Notes under the pieces: generated by a model
What the model was told of the DNA's origin: nothing
Databases searched by the model: none
What the model saw: the letters and a program-made list of their open reading frames with translations, nothing else
Assembly (NCBI GenBank): GCA_036502005.1
Contig: DASXZH010000044.1
Coordinates: 1-25,972 of the forward strand
Direction: 5' to 3'
DNA: 25,972 nt
DNA from: DASXZH01 sp036502005
Lineage (GTDB): Bacteria; Armatimonadota; Fimbriimonadia; Fimbriimonadales; Fimbriimonadaceae
Part shown: in pieces, positions 7,159 to 14,406 of the stretch
Layout: each line of letters opens with the position of its first letter
Position numbering within the stretch: the stretch's first letter is position 1
Translations under genes and position numbers: made by a program

Positions 7159-7827
7159 ATGTCTCAAGAACTCGAAGAATTGGCGCTTTTCCCTTTGACG
7201 ACAGTCCTATTCCCGTATGCGACGGTGCAACTCCATGTTTTTGAAGACCGCTACCGCCAATTAGTTCGAGATTGCCTCGATCTGGATACATCTTTCGGCA
7301 TTGTGCTGATCCGTTCGGGTTCGGAAGTGGGCGGCGAAGTGGAGCCTTATATGGTAGGAACCACCGTGCGAATCACCCGAGTTCACACTTACGACGATGG
7401 CCGGATGGACATTCAGGTGCAAGGCGAGCGCCGGTTTCGGATTCGGCGGATCGATGAATCGAAACCATACCTGGTCGGCTTTGTTGAACCGGTTTTGGAA
7501 CTTGAAACGGAAGATAGCCCACGGGCCGATGCTTTGGTGATGAAAGCGCGAGAGGACTTTGAACTCTGGATCCAGCGGCTGATATCAAAGACGGAGCTGA
7601 ATGTGCAGGTTAAGTTTCCTGAAGACCGGGTTGCCCTTTCTTTTGCCATTGCGAACCTGCTGCCAATCGAAAATTTGGAAAAGCAGCGGCTTTTGGAGAC
7701 CACGGATACCTTGGAGCGGATCCAGGGGTTGATACCGATCCTTGAGGAGCAGATATTGGAAGCGAGAGCGCCTTCATATTTCAAACTCCGGCCAGAAGAT
7801 TTGGCGGAGTGGATAACGCCGAACTGA
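7159..7827 (+). CDS. Lon N-terminal (substrate-binding) domain protein
   Basis: The 222-aa product consists of the LON substrate-binding domain without the ATPase and protease domains of Lon. Family features include LALFPLTTVLFPYATVQLHV near the N-terminus, FEDRYRQLVRDCL, FGIVLIRSGSEVGGEVEPYM, VGTTVRITRVHTYDDGRMDI and FRIRRIDESKPYLVGFVE. The C-terminal helical half (DRVALSFAIANLLPIENLEKQRLLE) is typical. Such stand-alone proteins are widespread and their role is poorly defined, possibly substrate binding or adaptor activity. The start is set to the third in-frame ATG because a TATAAT box overlaps the first at 7147. It is divergent from the histidine kinase gene, with about 95 bp between starts. 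Confidence 0.9.
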   Translation: MSQELEELALFPLTTVLFPYATVQLHVFEDRYRQLVRDCLDLDTSFGIVLIRSGSEVGGEVEPYMVGTTVRITRVHTYDDGRMDIQVQGERRFRIRRIDESKPYLVGFVEPVLELETEDSPRADALVMKAREDFELWIQRLISKTELNVQVKFPEDRVALSFAIANLLPIENLEKQRLLETTDTLERIQGLIPILEEQILEARAPSYFKLRPEDLAEWITPN

Positions 7828-7842
7828 AGTTAAGACGAAAGA

Positions 7843-7993
7843 AGAAAGTCGAAAGGCGAAAGCCGGAAAGGCTCCGAATCTTCAGAGTTTCCACTCTCCC
7901 CTTTTCACTTCCGACGTCGGCCTTCGGCTACCCATTTCGACCTTCTTGACACTGACTCGTTGACTTTCGGCTTTCGACTTTCGACTTTCGACC
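7843..7993. repeat. Inverted GTCGAAA heptamer repeat
   Basis: A short left arm at 7844-7866 (AAAGTCGAAAGGCGAAAGCC) and a right arm at 7962-7993, made of repeated CTTTCGA units, are inverted copies of the same heptamer theme. They lie about 95 bp apart. The right arm, read on the minus strand, has consecutive GTCGAAA heptamers ending in GCCGAAAGTC, the same unit as at 1411-1600. The element fills the space between the Lon-domain and first DinB genes. Extensive pairing in a single strand is possible in several registers. Confidence 0.75.
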
Positions 7994-8014
7994 TAGCTGC
8001 TCCCCTCCCTGATG

Positions 8015-8020
8015 TAATAT
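8015..8020 (+). promoter_or_regulatory. -10 box (TAATAT) of the DinB pair
   Basis: TAATAT is followed by nine bases and the ATG at 8030. There is no purine-rich Shine-Dalgarno in between and no good -35. The predicted leader is at most two or three bases. Confidence 0.4.
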
Positions 8021-8029
8021 CGAACAACT

Positions 8030-8536
8030 ATGTCAGCCACCATTTCCCTATCACCCCAAACCCAGGCCGCCGTTGAGGTATGCAAGAAGAACTTGCATAT
8101 GTGCACGCACCGCTTGAAGACCACTTTTAGCTTTGTCCCCGATGACAAGCTTGACTACAGGCCGGCAGAGACCTGCAAGTCTGCGGTGCAAATCATTGCC
8201 CACTGCGCGATTTCCAACTACAACTTCATCTCGATCATTAAGGGCGAGATGGGAGATGGGGATCCAAGCGAAAGGTTCGCGGAAAGCAAGCGACGGGAAG
8301 AGGCCATCACAACAAAAGCGGCAGCTCTGGAAGCTCTCGAAGCTTCGGTACAGGCCGTAAGCGATGCGTTGGATACGGTCAACGATGAGAACATCGGCAT
8401 CGACATCCCGACGCCCTTCTTCACCGCGCCGATGATGTTCTGGATGTACCTGCCCGCTCGCCACATGGATAACCATGCGAGCCAAATCGACTACCTGCAA
8501 ACGATTTGGGGCGACCTGGATTGGCACATGGGCTAA
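8030..8536 (+). CDS. DinB-family four-helix protein, first of a pair
   Basis: A 168-aa protein of the DinB/YfiT-like metal-binding four-helix superfamily. These proteins include thiol-S-transferases and damage-induced proteins of unknown reaction. The N-terminal helix is followed by DDKLDYRPAETCKSAVQIIAH, typical of the family (the conserved Lys-x-x-x-Arg-Pro-style turn and first His). The probable metal triad is H58 (QIIAH), H145 and H149 (RHMDNHASQIDYLQ), in the usual spacing. No signal peptide is present. Transcription probably starts at the TAATAT box just upstream and continues into the next gene, whose ATG is two bases after this stop. The substrate is unknown; bacillithiol- or mycothiol-type thiols are the family precedent. 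Confidence 0.88.
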   Translation: MSATISLSPQTQAAVEVCKKNLHMCTHRLKTTFSFVPDDKLDYRPAETCKSAVQIIAHCAISNYNFISIIKGEMGDGDPSERFAESKRREEAITTKAAALEALEASVQAVSDALDTVNDENIGIDIPTPFFTAPMMFWMYLPARHMDNHASQIDYLQTIWGDLDWHMG

Positions 8537-8538
8537 AA

Positions 8539-8997
8539 ATGAGAATACAAGAATATATCGTCGAAGAAGCCCAGAAAGCGGCCGAGGAGTTTTTTAGATA
8601 CGCCACGGCCGTTCCCTCCGACAAGCTTGATTGGGCACCCGAAGGGGAAGGCCGCTCAGTGATGAGCATGTGCCGAGAGATTGCGCAAACTCCGACTTGG
8701 ACCCAGCAAGCATTTGACGCGCCACCGGAGAATATGGATGAACTGCGCGAAGCAGCGGAGGACCTGAGAACCCCCTACGAATGCAAACTTGAGTTTGCCA
8801 GACGACTTGAAGGGGTGAAGTCACTATTTTTGGGATTTTCCGACTCGGATTTGGCTAAAACTAAGTGGTTGCCATACAACGGCGGACGGGATCACACCTA
8901 TCTGGAGATGATGGATTATCCCCGCTGGAACTGCACTTATCACACGGGGCAGATTTCGTATATCCAGATCCTTTACGGCGATAAGGAAATGCATTAG
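8539..8997 (+). CDS. DinB-family protein, second of the pair, altered metal site
   Basis: A 152-aa product from the ATG at 8539, similar to the preceding gene in fold and layout (PSDKLDWAPEGEGRSVMSM near the N-terminus and YHTGQISYIQILYGD at the C-terminus). An upstream in-frame ATG at 8506 overlaps the first gene and is less likely. The positions corresponding to the three metal-ligating histidines of its neighbour read E47, N131 and H135, so only one His is retained. It may bind no metal, or use Glu/Asn ligands, or act as a regulatory partner. The two-base gap implies translational coupling with the first DinB gene. Confidence 0.82.
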   Translation: MRIQEYIVEEAQKAAEEFFRYATAVPSDKLDWAPEGEGRSVMSMCREIAQTPTWTQQAFDAPPENMDELREAAEDLRTPYECKLEFARRLEGVKSLFLGFSDSDLAKTKWLPYNGGRDHTYLEMMDYPRWNCTYHTGQISYIQILYGDKEMH

Positions 8998-9025
8998 GGG
9001 AAATGTCATGTGTCTTGAGGAGATT

Positions 9026-9180
9026 AATTTGTCATCGCGAGGAGCGAGAGCGCCGCAGGGCGCTAGCGACGCGGCGATCTATTCGGCAAGCCTCTGGATT
9101 TGCCAAACCGGTGGTACGCCCGGTAGATTGCCGCGCCGCTCGCGCCTTGCGGCGCGTCCGCTCCTCGGCAACGACAAATT
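9026..9180. repeat. 155-bp inverted-repeat element (GTCATCGCGAGGAGCG type)
   Basis: The left arm starts AATTTGTCATCGCGAGGAGC and the right arm, on the opposite strand, starts AATTTGTCGTTGCCGAGGAG. The two are alignable for about 60 bp to the central region near 9085-9120. The whole element could fold into one long hairpin. The motif closely resembles dispersed GC-rich palindromes (GTCATTGCGAGGAGCG...GCGGCAATCT) that I recall from several unrelated bacterial genomes. No transposase is inside. It sits after the DinB pair; the remaining 139 bp up to the next gene shows nothing recognisable. Confidence 0.85.
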
Positions 9181-9319
9181 TATTAACTTGGCCACCTAAT
9201 AGGCTACGAGGCTCTTTTTCCTATTTTGGCTATGGGAACCGCTTTGAGTGTCTCATTCGTACTCAAGACATGGTCGAACGCTCAGTTTTTATTTCCGTTG
9301 CTGTAGCAGTTACCCCAAC

Positions 9320-9667
9320 ATGAAAAAACGTCATCTGATATTGCCGCTAGCTGTGCTTGCCTGCGGGCTGGGGTTGGTGGTGGCAGGAAGCCATTCCTCT
9401 AGAGGAGCCAGGCTCTATTCCGACCAACAATCTTATGGTGCCGTTAGGGTTAAAGCACCCGACGCGATTCGAGATTATCCCGACCCAAACACCTGGTTTG
9501 TGCCCGATCCATTTGCTTGGGCTCCGCCGCTTCGGGCGGAGTTGAAACCATTCAAGCAAACCCGGCAGAAAGTAGAAGGGCCGCCTCTGACGATCCACCC
9601 GTTTCTGACAAATCCGTATCGAGAACCGGGCATTGTAATGGCTGGATCTAATATGGCCACGCGCTGA
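9320..9667 (+). CDS. Small exported protein of unknown function
   Basis: I do not recognise this 115-aa protein. Residues 1-22 (MKKRHLILPLAVLACGLGLV) form a lysine-rich start plus hydrophobic segment typical of a signal peptide or membrane anchor. A cysteine at 14 does not fit a lipobox well. The remainder is rich in proline, tryptophan and tyrosine (RDYPDPNTWFVPDPFAWAPP) with few charges, and no known domain is visible. The start at 9320 is preferred because it begins the signal peptide; a 24-codon upstream extension to 9248 would bury it. It is convergent with purE, with four bases between stops. Confidence 0.55.
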   Translation: MKKRHLILPLAVLACGLGLVVAGSHSSRGARLYSDQQSYGAVRVKAPDAIRDYPDPNTWFVPDPFAWAPPLRAELKPFKQTRQKVEGPPLTIHPFLTNPYREPGIVMAGSNMATR

Positions 9668-9671
9668 AAAA

Positions 9672-10154
9672 TCAAATACTCCGGTTCATTTCGGCGACCA
9701 ACTCCGCCTGCCCTTCTCTAAACTCGTTTAACTTTTGGGCGATCGCGGGATCGGAAACGCTTAATATCCGTAGGGCGAGCAACGCTCCGTTCTTCGCATT
9801 GCCGATCCCGACCGTTGCTACCGGTACTCCAGCCGGCATCTGCACGATCGAATAGAGCGAATCCAAACCGGAAAGCGCCCTAGTTTGAACGGGAACGCCA
9901 ATAACGGGCAAAGTTGTAAGCGAAGCCACCATGCCGGGAAGGTGTGCCGCCCCGCCAGCACCTGCGATGATCACTTTTAGGCCACGTTCGCGAGCGGTGG
10001 AAGCGTAACTGAACATCCGCTCCGGCGTCCGGTGGGCACTGACTACTTCCAGTTCGTATGGAACACCCAAATCCTTTAGAAGGTCTGCCGCGGGCTGCAT
10101 CGTCTCCAGATCGCTCTTGCTTCCCATAATGATCCCGACTACCGGCTCTGCCAT
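9672..10154 (-). CDS. purE: N5-carboxyaminoimidazole ribonucleotide mutase, PurE
   Basis: Moves the carboxyl group of N5-CAIR to C4 to give CAIR in de novo purine synthesis; cytoplasmic, octameric in the family. The 160-aa length is normal for class I PurE. Diagnostic motifs are VGIIMGSKSDLETM (res 6-19), VVSAHRTPERM with the catalytic His at 41, IAGAGGAAHLPGMVAS, PVIGVPVQT, LDSLYSIVQMPAGVPVATVGIG and NGALLALRIL. No purK is beside it in the window, although class I PurE usually works with PurK. The start is ATG at 10154, seven bases after a TATCCT box. It is divergent from the beta-galactosidase gene across the heptamer array. Confidence 0.97.
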   Translation of the reverse strand: MAEPVVGIIMGSKSDLETMQPAADLLKDLGVPYELEVVSAHRTPERMFSYASTARERGLKVIIAGAGGAAHLPGMVASLTTLPVIGVPVQTRALSGLDSLYSIVQMPAGVPVATVGIGNAKNGALLALRILSVSDPAIAQKLNEFREGQAELVAEMNRSI

Positions 10155-10161
10155 GGGAATA

Positions 10162-10167
10162 AGGATA
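10162..10167 (-). promoter_or_regulatory. -10 box (TATCCT) of purE
   Basis: TATCCT on the minus strand lies seven bases before the purE ATG, with no Shine-Dalgarno between. The region where a -35 would fall is already inside the GTGATAG array, and no TTGACA-like hexamer is visible there. Confidence 0.45.
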
Positions 10168-10174
10168 CTCGCCC

Positions 10175-10360
10175 AACGTGATAGGTGATAGGTGATAGGT
10201 GATAGGTGAGCGGAGGAGATTGGGAAGGAGAAAGTAGAAATCCGGACGGACTCTTCTCCCTAACACTTATCACGTTTCACCTATAACCCATCACCTATCA
10301 CCTATCACCTATCACCTATCACCTATCACCTATCACCTATAACATTTCACCTATCACGTT
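10175..10360. repeat. Inverted GTGATAG heptamer array (186 bp)
   Basis: Four perfect tandem GTGATAG units (10178-10205) face six perfect CTATCAC units (10295-10336), with degenerate units beside them (CTATAAC, TTTCACCTATAACC). The outermost 14 bases, AACGTGATAGGTGA at 10175-10188 and TCACCTATCACGTT at 10347-10360, are a perfect inverted repeat. The central 85 bp carries no repeat. The array fills the divergent purE/beta-galactosidase spacer and reaches within about 20 bp of either start codon, so the promoters of both genes abut or overlap it. Confidence 0.95.
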
Positions 10361-10377
10361 AAGGTAACACTCGTTCT

Positions 10378-13215
10378 ATGCTGCGCGCTGTTTCCATTCT
10401 TCTCATCGCTGCTCTGTCCAGCCAGATATTTGCCCAGTCTATCAGAGAAAAGAAGCTTCTCGATTTCGGCTGGCGGTTCCACTTTGGAAATGCAAGCGAC
10501 ATGAATCAGGATTTCGGCTATGGAACCGGTATCGGCCTCGGCAAGGCCGGCGAAGCGGCTGGCGCGGCTTCGCCGCGGTTCGATGATTCAACCTGGCGGC
10601 AGCTTAATATTCCCCACGATTGGGTTGCCGAGCTTCCCTTTGTTTACAATGCAGACGGGCTTCACATCGCTCATGGATCAAAGCCGATCAGTCGCGCTTA
10701 TCCGGCAACAACGGTCGGCTGGTATCGACGAACGTTCGACATTCCCGATGCCGACAAGGGGAAAAGACTTTCCATCGATTTCGATGGAGTTTTTCGAGAC
10801 AGCCAAGTTTGGTTAAACGGCCACAGACTCGGTAGGCAAGAATCCGGATACAGCAGTTTCAGCTTCGATATCACCGATGTCGTTCACTACGGAAACAAGA
10901 ACGTTCTTGTTGTGCGGGTGGACGCAAGCCAATATGAAGGCTGGTTCTATGAGGGGGCGGGCATATATCGTCACGTTTGGCTGGTCAAAACCGCACCTGT
11001 TCACGTAGCCCGTTACGGCACCTACGTGACTTCCGAAGTTGGCAAGAATGACGCGCATATCAAGATCGAAACCGAAGTCGTGAACGACTCCGCTGATCCC
11101 GTTAACGCGAGCCTCCTCTCCGAAATCCACGACTCGAGCGGCAAATCCGTTGGCCAGGCAACCTCGAACAACGTAAAACTCGCGCCTTGGTCCAGCCAAG
11201 TGGTTGCCCAAAATGTTCATCTGAGCAACCCGTCCTTGTGGTCGATTGAGACTCCAAACCTTTATAAGCTTGTTTCATCGGTGTCCTCAGCAGGCCCTTC
11301 GGATGTGTACGAGACCAACTTTGGCGTACGAACTATCGCTTTCGATCCGGACAAAGGCTTCTTACTGAATGGCAAGAGCGTAAAGATCAAGGGGATGTGC
11401 AACCATCAAGATCATGCCGGAGTGGGTTCCGCGCTGCCCGACCGGCTGCAGTATTTCAGAATTGAAAAGCTAAAGGAATTCGGCTGCAACGCCTATCGCA
11501 CTTCCCATAACCCGCCAACGCCAGAACTACTTGAGGCCTGCGACAAGCTTGGGATGATCGTCATGGACGAAAACCGGCTCATTGGCAGTTCGAACTATGT
11601 TCTTAACCAATTGGATAACCAGATTCGAAGGGATCGCAACCACCCCAGCGTGATCTTGTGGTCAATCGGGAACGAGGAGAACGAGGAAAACTCACCAATT
11701 GGTCACAGTATCGGCAAAACCATGGTGTCCCTGATTCACAGTCTTGACCCAACCCGCCCCACGACCTTCGCCGGAAACAATGGCAACGATTACGATGGGA
11801 TCAACAGCACAGTCGATGTTCGCGGTTGGAACTACATGCATCTCGGAAACATCGACGACTATCATAAAGCCCACCCCACCCAGCCGATGGTTGGCAGTGA
11901 AGAGGCAAGCGCTTTCGCAACTCGCGGCGAATATACAACAGATCCGGCCAAGGGTCTCATTAATGCCTACGACACGACAGCCGCCGACTGGGGCGAAACA
12001 GCAGAGGCCTGGTGGAAATTCTTCGACGCCCGGCCTTATCTAGCGGGAGCTTTTGTCTGGACCGGATTCGATTATCGAGGCGAACCAACCCCGAACACGT
12101 GGCCCAATATCAGTTCGCAGTTTGGCGTGCTCGATACTTGTGGATTTTTCAAAGACACGGCTTACTACTACCAAGCCTGGTGGACTAAGAACGACGTGCT
12201 GCACATTCTTCCCCATTGGAACTGGAGCGGAAAGGAGGGCCAAAACATCTCGGTTTGGTGTTACAGCAACCAGGACGAAGTGGAGCTGTTGCTAAATGGC
12301 AAGAGCCTTGGAAAGAAAACTGTGCCGCACGATTCTCACGTGGAGTGGTCGGTTGTTTACCAGCCTGGAACGCTAGAAGCGAGAGGCTACCGAAATGGCA
12401 AGGTTGTGAAAACCGAGAAGGTGGAAACTACGGGCGGGCAAACCAATCTGGCGATAGTCCCAGACCGAACCACCATCAACGCCGACGGCGAAGACGTTTC
12501 CGTGCTCACCATAAAAGCCGTAGACGCGAAAGGAAGGCTTGTGCACACCGCTGAAAATAATGTGGCTTTCCAAGTTACAGGAGGCACGATTCTGGGAGTT
12601 GGAAACGGGAATCCTGTAAGCCACGAAAACGACCGGTTCATTCCAAGCGATAACACCTACGGATCGAACGATTGGCGGTCCAATCCCTATTTTGAGGAGA
12701 ACTTCCAGCCCATTCTTACCGATGATTTTGACGTTTCCGAGTGGCGGGGCGCAAACGTCAATGGAGATGCCAACCAGGTTGGAGCCAAGGATAGCGTCGT
12801 TTTTCGTGGATTTGTCGATCTGCCAGGAATGGAAGCGAAGAGCGCTGTAACCTTAAGCTTCGGCAAACTTGGTTCAAACGCCTTTGTGTATGTTAACGGC
12901 GCCCCGGCCGGCCACAGCATTAAAGGGCTCGGCCCATACACGTTTGATGTAAACGCACTGGTTCGACCAGGTCGAAACTACCTCGTCGTTGTCATCAAGA
13001 ACGAAGGCAAAGAGGGCGGCATTGGCGGAGGCGTTACCGTCCGCATAGTAGGCCCGCAACCGATCTGGCATCGTCAACTCTTCCATGGTTTGGCGCAGGT
13101 GATCGTTGAAGGCACACCCAACCCAGGAACAATCAAGATTACGGCAACCTCAGGTGGCCTGAAGCAAGCTGAGGCATCGGTGGAAACTAAAGCCGCTCCA
13201 TTCAGAGGTTATTAA
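10378..13215 (+). CDS. Secreted GH2 beta-galactosidase-like glycoside hydrolase
   Basis: The 945-aa product has a signal peptide (res 1-19, ending IFAQS) and the usual GH2 order. The sugar-binding jelly roll (about 25-205) includes NIPHDWV, GWYRRTF and GVFRDSQVWLNG. An Ig-like domain (about 210-320) and the TIM barrel (about 325-600) follow. The acid/base is E433 in VILWSIGNEE and the likely nucleophile is E508 in QPMVGSEEAS. GAFVWTGFDYRGEP closes the barrel. A DUF4982-type domain (about 610-690, VELLLNGKSLGKKTV) and a C-terminal Ig-like domain come next. That last domain is split by an approximately 144-residue galactose-binding-like insertion (about 753-896). Family precedent is hydrolysis of terminal beta-galactosides in the periplasm or outside the cell; the true substrate could be another beta-glycoside. 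It converges on the lipoprotein gene with two bases between stops. Confidence 0.92.
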   Translation: MLRAVSILLIAALSSQIFAQSIREKKLLDFGWRFHFGNASDMNQDFGYGTGIGLGKAGEAAGAASPRFDDSTWRQLNIPHDWVAELPFVYNADGLHIAHGSKPISRAYPATTVGWYRRTFDIPDADKGKRLSIDFDGVFRDSQVWLNGHRLGRQESGYSSFSFDITDVVHYGNKNVLVVRVDASQYEGWFYEGAGIYRHVWLVKTAPVHVARYGTYVTSEVGKNDAHIKIETEVVNDSADPVNASLLSEIHDSSGKSVGQATSNNVKLAPWSSQVVAQNVHLSNPSLWSIETPNLYKLVSSVSSAGPSDVYETNFGVRTIAFDPDKGFLLNGKSVKIKGMCNHQDHAGVGSALPDRLQYFRIEKLKEFGCNAYRTSHNPPTPELLEACDKLGMIVMDENRLIGSSNYVLNQLDNQIRRDRNHPSVILWSIGNEENEENSPIGHSIGKTMVSLIHSLDPTRPTTFAGNNGNDYDGINSTVDVRGWNYMHLGNIDDYHKAHPTQPMVGSEEASAFATRGEYTTDPAKGLINAYDTTAADWGETAEAWWKFFDARPYLAGAFVWTGFDYRGEPTPNTWPNISSQFGVLDTCGFFKDTAYYYQAWWTKNDVLHILPHWNWSGKEGQNISVWCYSNQDEVELLLNGKSLGKKTVPHDSHVEWSVVYQPGTLEARGYRNGKVVKTEKVETTGGQTNLAIVPDRTTINADGEDVSVLTIKAVDAKGRLVHTAENNVAFQVTGGTILGVGNGNPVSHENDRFIPSDNTYGSNDWRSNPYFEENFQPILTDDFDVSEWRGANVNGDANQVGAKDSVVFRGFVDLPGMEAKSAVTLSFGKLGSNAFVYVNGAPAGHSIKGLGPYTFDVNALVRPGRNYLVVVIKNEGKEGGIGGGVTVRIVGPQPIWHRQLFHGLAQVIVEGTPNPGTIKITATSGGLKQAEASVETKAAPFRGY

Positions 13216-13217
13216 AC

Positions 13218-14384
13218 TTACGATGAAGTTGGCAAACCGTTGTGGCCACCCTTGTTGTAGGGCGCGACGAAATCCTTGTCCGTGAACTTTTTGCCCGCGA
13301 AATATGCGCATCCCCAATTCAGTTGCCAACTTCTGTTAGTCTTCGGCTCAGTATAGGAGGTCTGCACGGTTACTGGTAGGGAGTGGTAGCCATCTACAAC
13401 CACGGATATCTCGCTGGCGCCCAGGCGCTTCGCAGCCTCAGGAGAGCGAATCGCGTGGATTCTAAAATTCAAGTAGTGATATTTGGCAGTGTCCTTGAAG
13501 GTTTGCTCAGATCGCTGCTCGACCGTAATCTTGTATCCTTGGGATGGATCTTCCCAATGCTTGATAATGGCCGGCCAGCTCGGGCCAACCTTGGTGATTG
13601 GCGAAAACACCTGCTGGCTAAAATCTCGCTCGAAGGCAGGTGAAAATCCGGTGGCGAGAAATGGCGGAACAGGATCGGAAGATTTCACCGTCTTCTGCCA
13701 TCTGGACTGAACCATCTCCATCTTGAACTTGCCATTTGAGATGATTTTTCCTTCGGCCGGTTGGTCACCGATCAACACGAAGGGAACGTCGAACTGGGTG
13801 GTGTCCCGTAGCTTCATCGTCTGATGCAGATCGCCCGCCCCGTCCGGGTCTTTGATCACGGCTTGAATATGGCCCTCCGTGTTACGCAGCATTGGAATCG
13901 ACTTCTGGATATCCTCTGCTAACACGTCAGCGGTTACGGTTGTAGGACCCCAATCGGCGGTATTTGGAGCAGCGATTTTCAAAGCTTTCTTATCTGCCTC
14001 GTCAATGACTTTTAGCTTCTTATCCAGGTTCGCCTTATCCTGCGGTGTCAGGTGCACCGTCTGATCCGGCGGCTTAGTTACAGCGCTACTGGTCGGCGGA
14101 GTTGGTTGAGCCGCAGCGGGCGGAACTACACTTGCGACCGATGAAGAACCTGGCGTAGTAGGTGCCGCAGTTGAACTGGCGGATGGATTTGGGGTTGTGG
14201 CAGCGGGGGCTGCGCTGGACGAAGGACCCGCAGCGGGAGGCGTCGGAGCAGTTGCCGTCGCTGACACGCTATCCGCAGAGGGAGGGGTTACGGCCGTATT
14301 CGACGCAACCGGAGGGTCATCTTTGCAGCCTGTAAGGCATGCGACAACAACTAGGGAACTGAGGGCAATATGTCTAAACTTCAC
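13218..14384 (-). CDS. Lipoprotein with Ala/Pro/Ser/Thr-rich linker
   Basis: The 388-aa product begins with a lipoprotein signal peptide ending in the lipobox LTGC (C20), so it is predicted to be anchored by lipid. Residues 25-115 are a low-complexity linker rich in Ala, Pro, Ser and Thr, as in surface-displayed proteins. From about 115 there is a soluble domain I do not recognise. It includes LDKKLKVIDEADKKALKIAA, a central part with FDVPFVLIGDQPAEGKI, and the C-terminal LNWGCAYFAGKKFTDKDFV. The start is GTG at 14384, with a weak AGAGAAG upstream. It follows the GH57 gene by 22 bp on the same strand, so co-transcription is likely. A role linked to glycans is only suggested by that context. 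Confidence 0.75.
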   Translation of the reverse strand: MKFRHIALSSLVVVACLTGCKDDPPVASNTAVTPPSADSVSATATAPTPPAAGPSSSAAPAATTPNPSASSTAAPTTPGSSSVASVVPPAAAQPTPPTSSAVTKPPDQTVHLTPQDKANLDKKLKVIDEADKKALKIAAPNTADWGPTTVTADVLAEDIQKSIPMLRNTEGHIQAVIKDPDGAGDLHQTMKLRDTTQFDVPFVLIGDQPAEGKIISNGKFKMEMVQSRWQKTVKSSDPVPPFLATGFSPAFERDFSQQVFSPITKVGPSWPAIIKHWEDPSQGYKITVEQRSEQTFKDTAKYHYLNFRIHAIRSPEAAKRLGASEISVVVDGYHSLPVTVQTSYTEPKTNRSWQLNWGCAYFAGKKFTDKDFVAPYNKGGHNGLPTSS

Positions 14385-14406
14385 TTTTCTTCTCTATGTA
14401 CGGGTT

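Noticed and set aside
10175..10360. Possible CRISPR array
   Set aside because: The repeat unit is only 7 bp, there are no unique spacers, and no cas genes are near.
12040..12656. Several antisense and shifted frames inside the beta-galactosidase gene
   Set aside because: All lie within a continuous, well-conserved GH2 coding sequence and show no own start signals.
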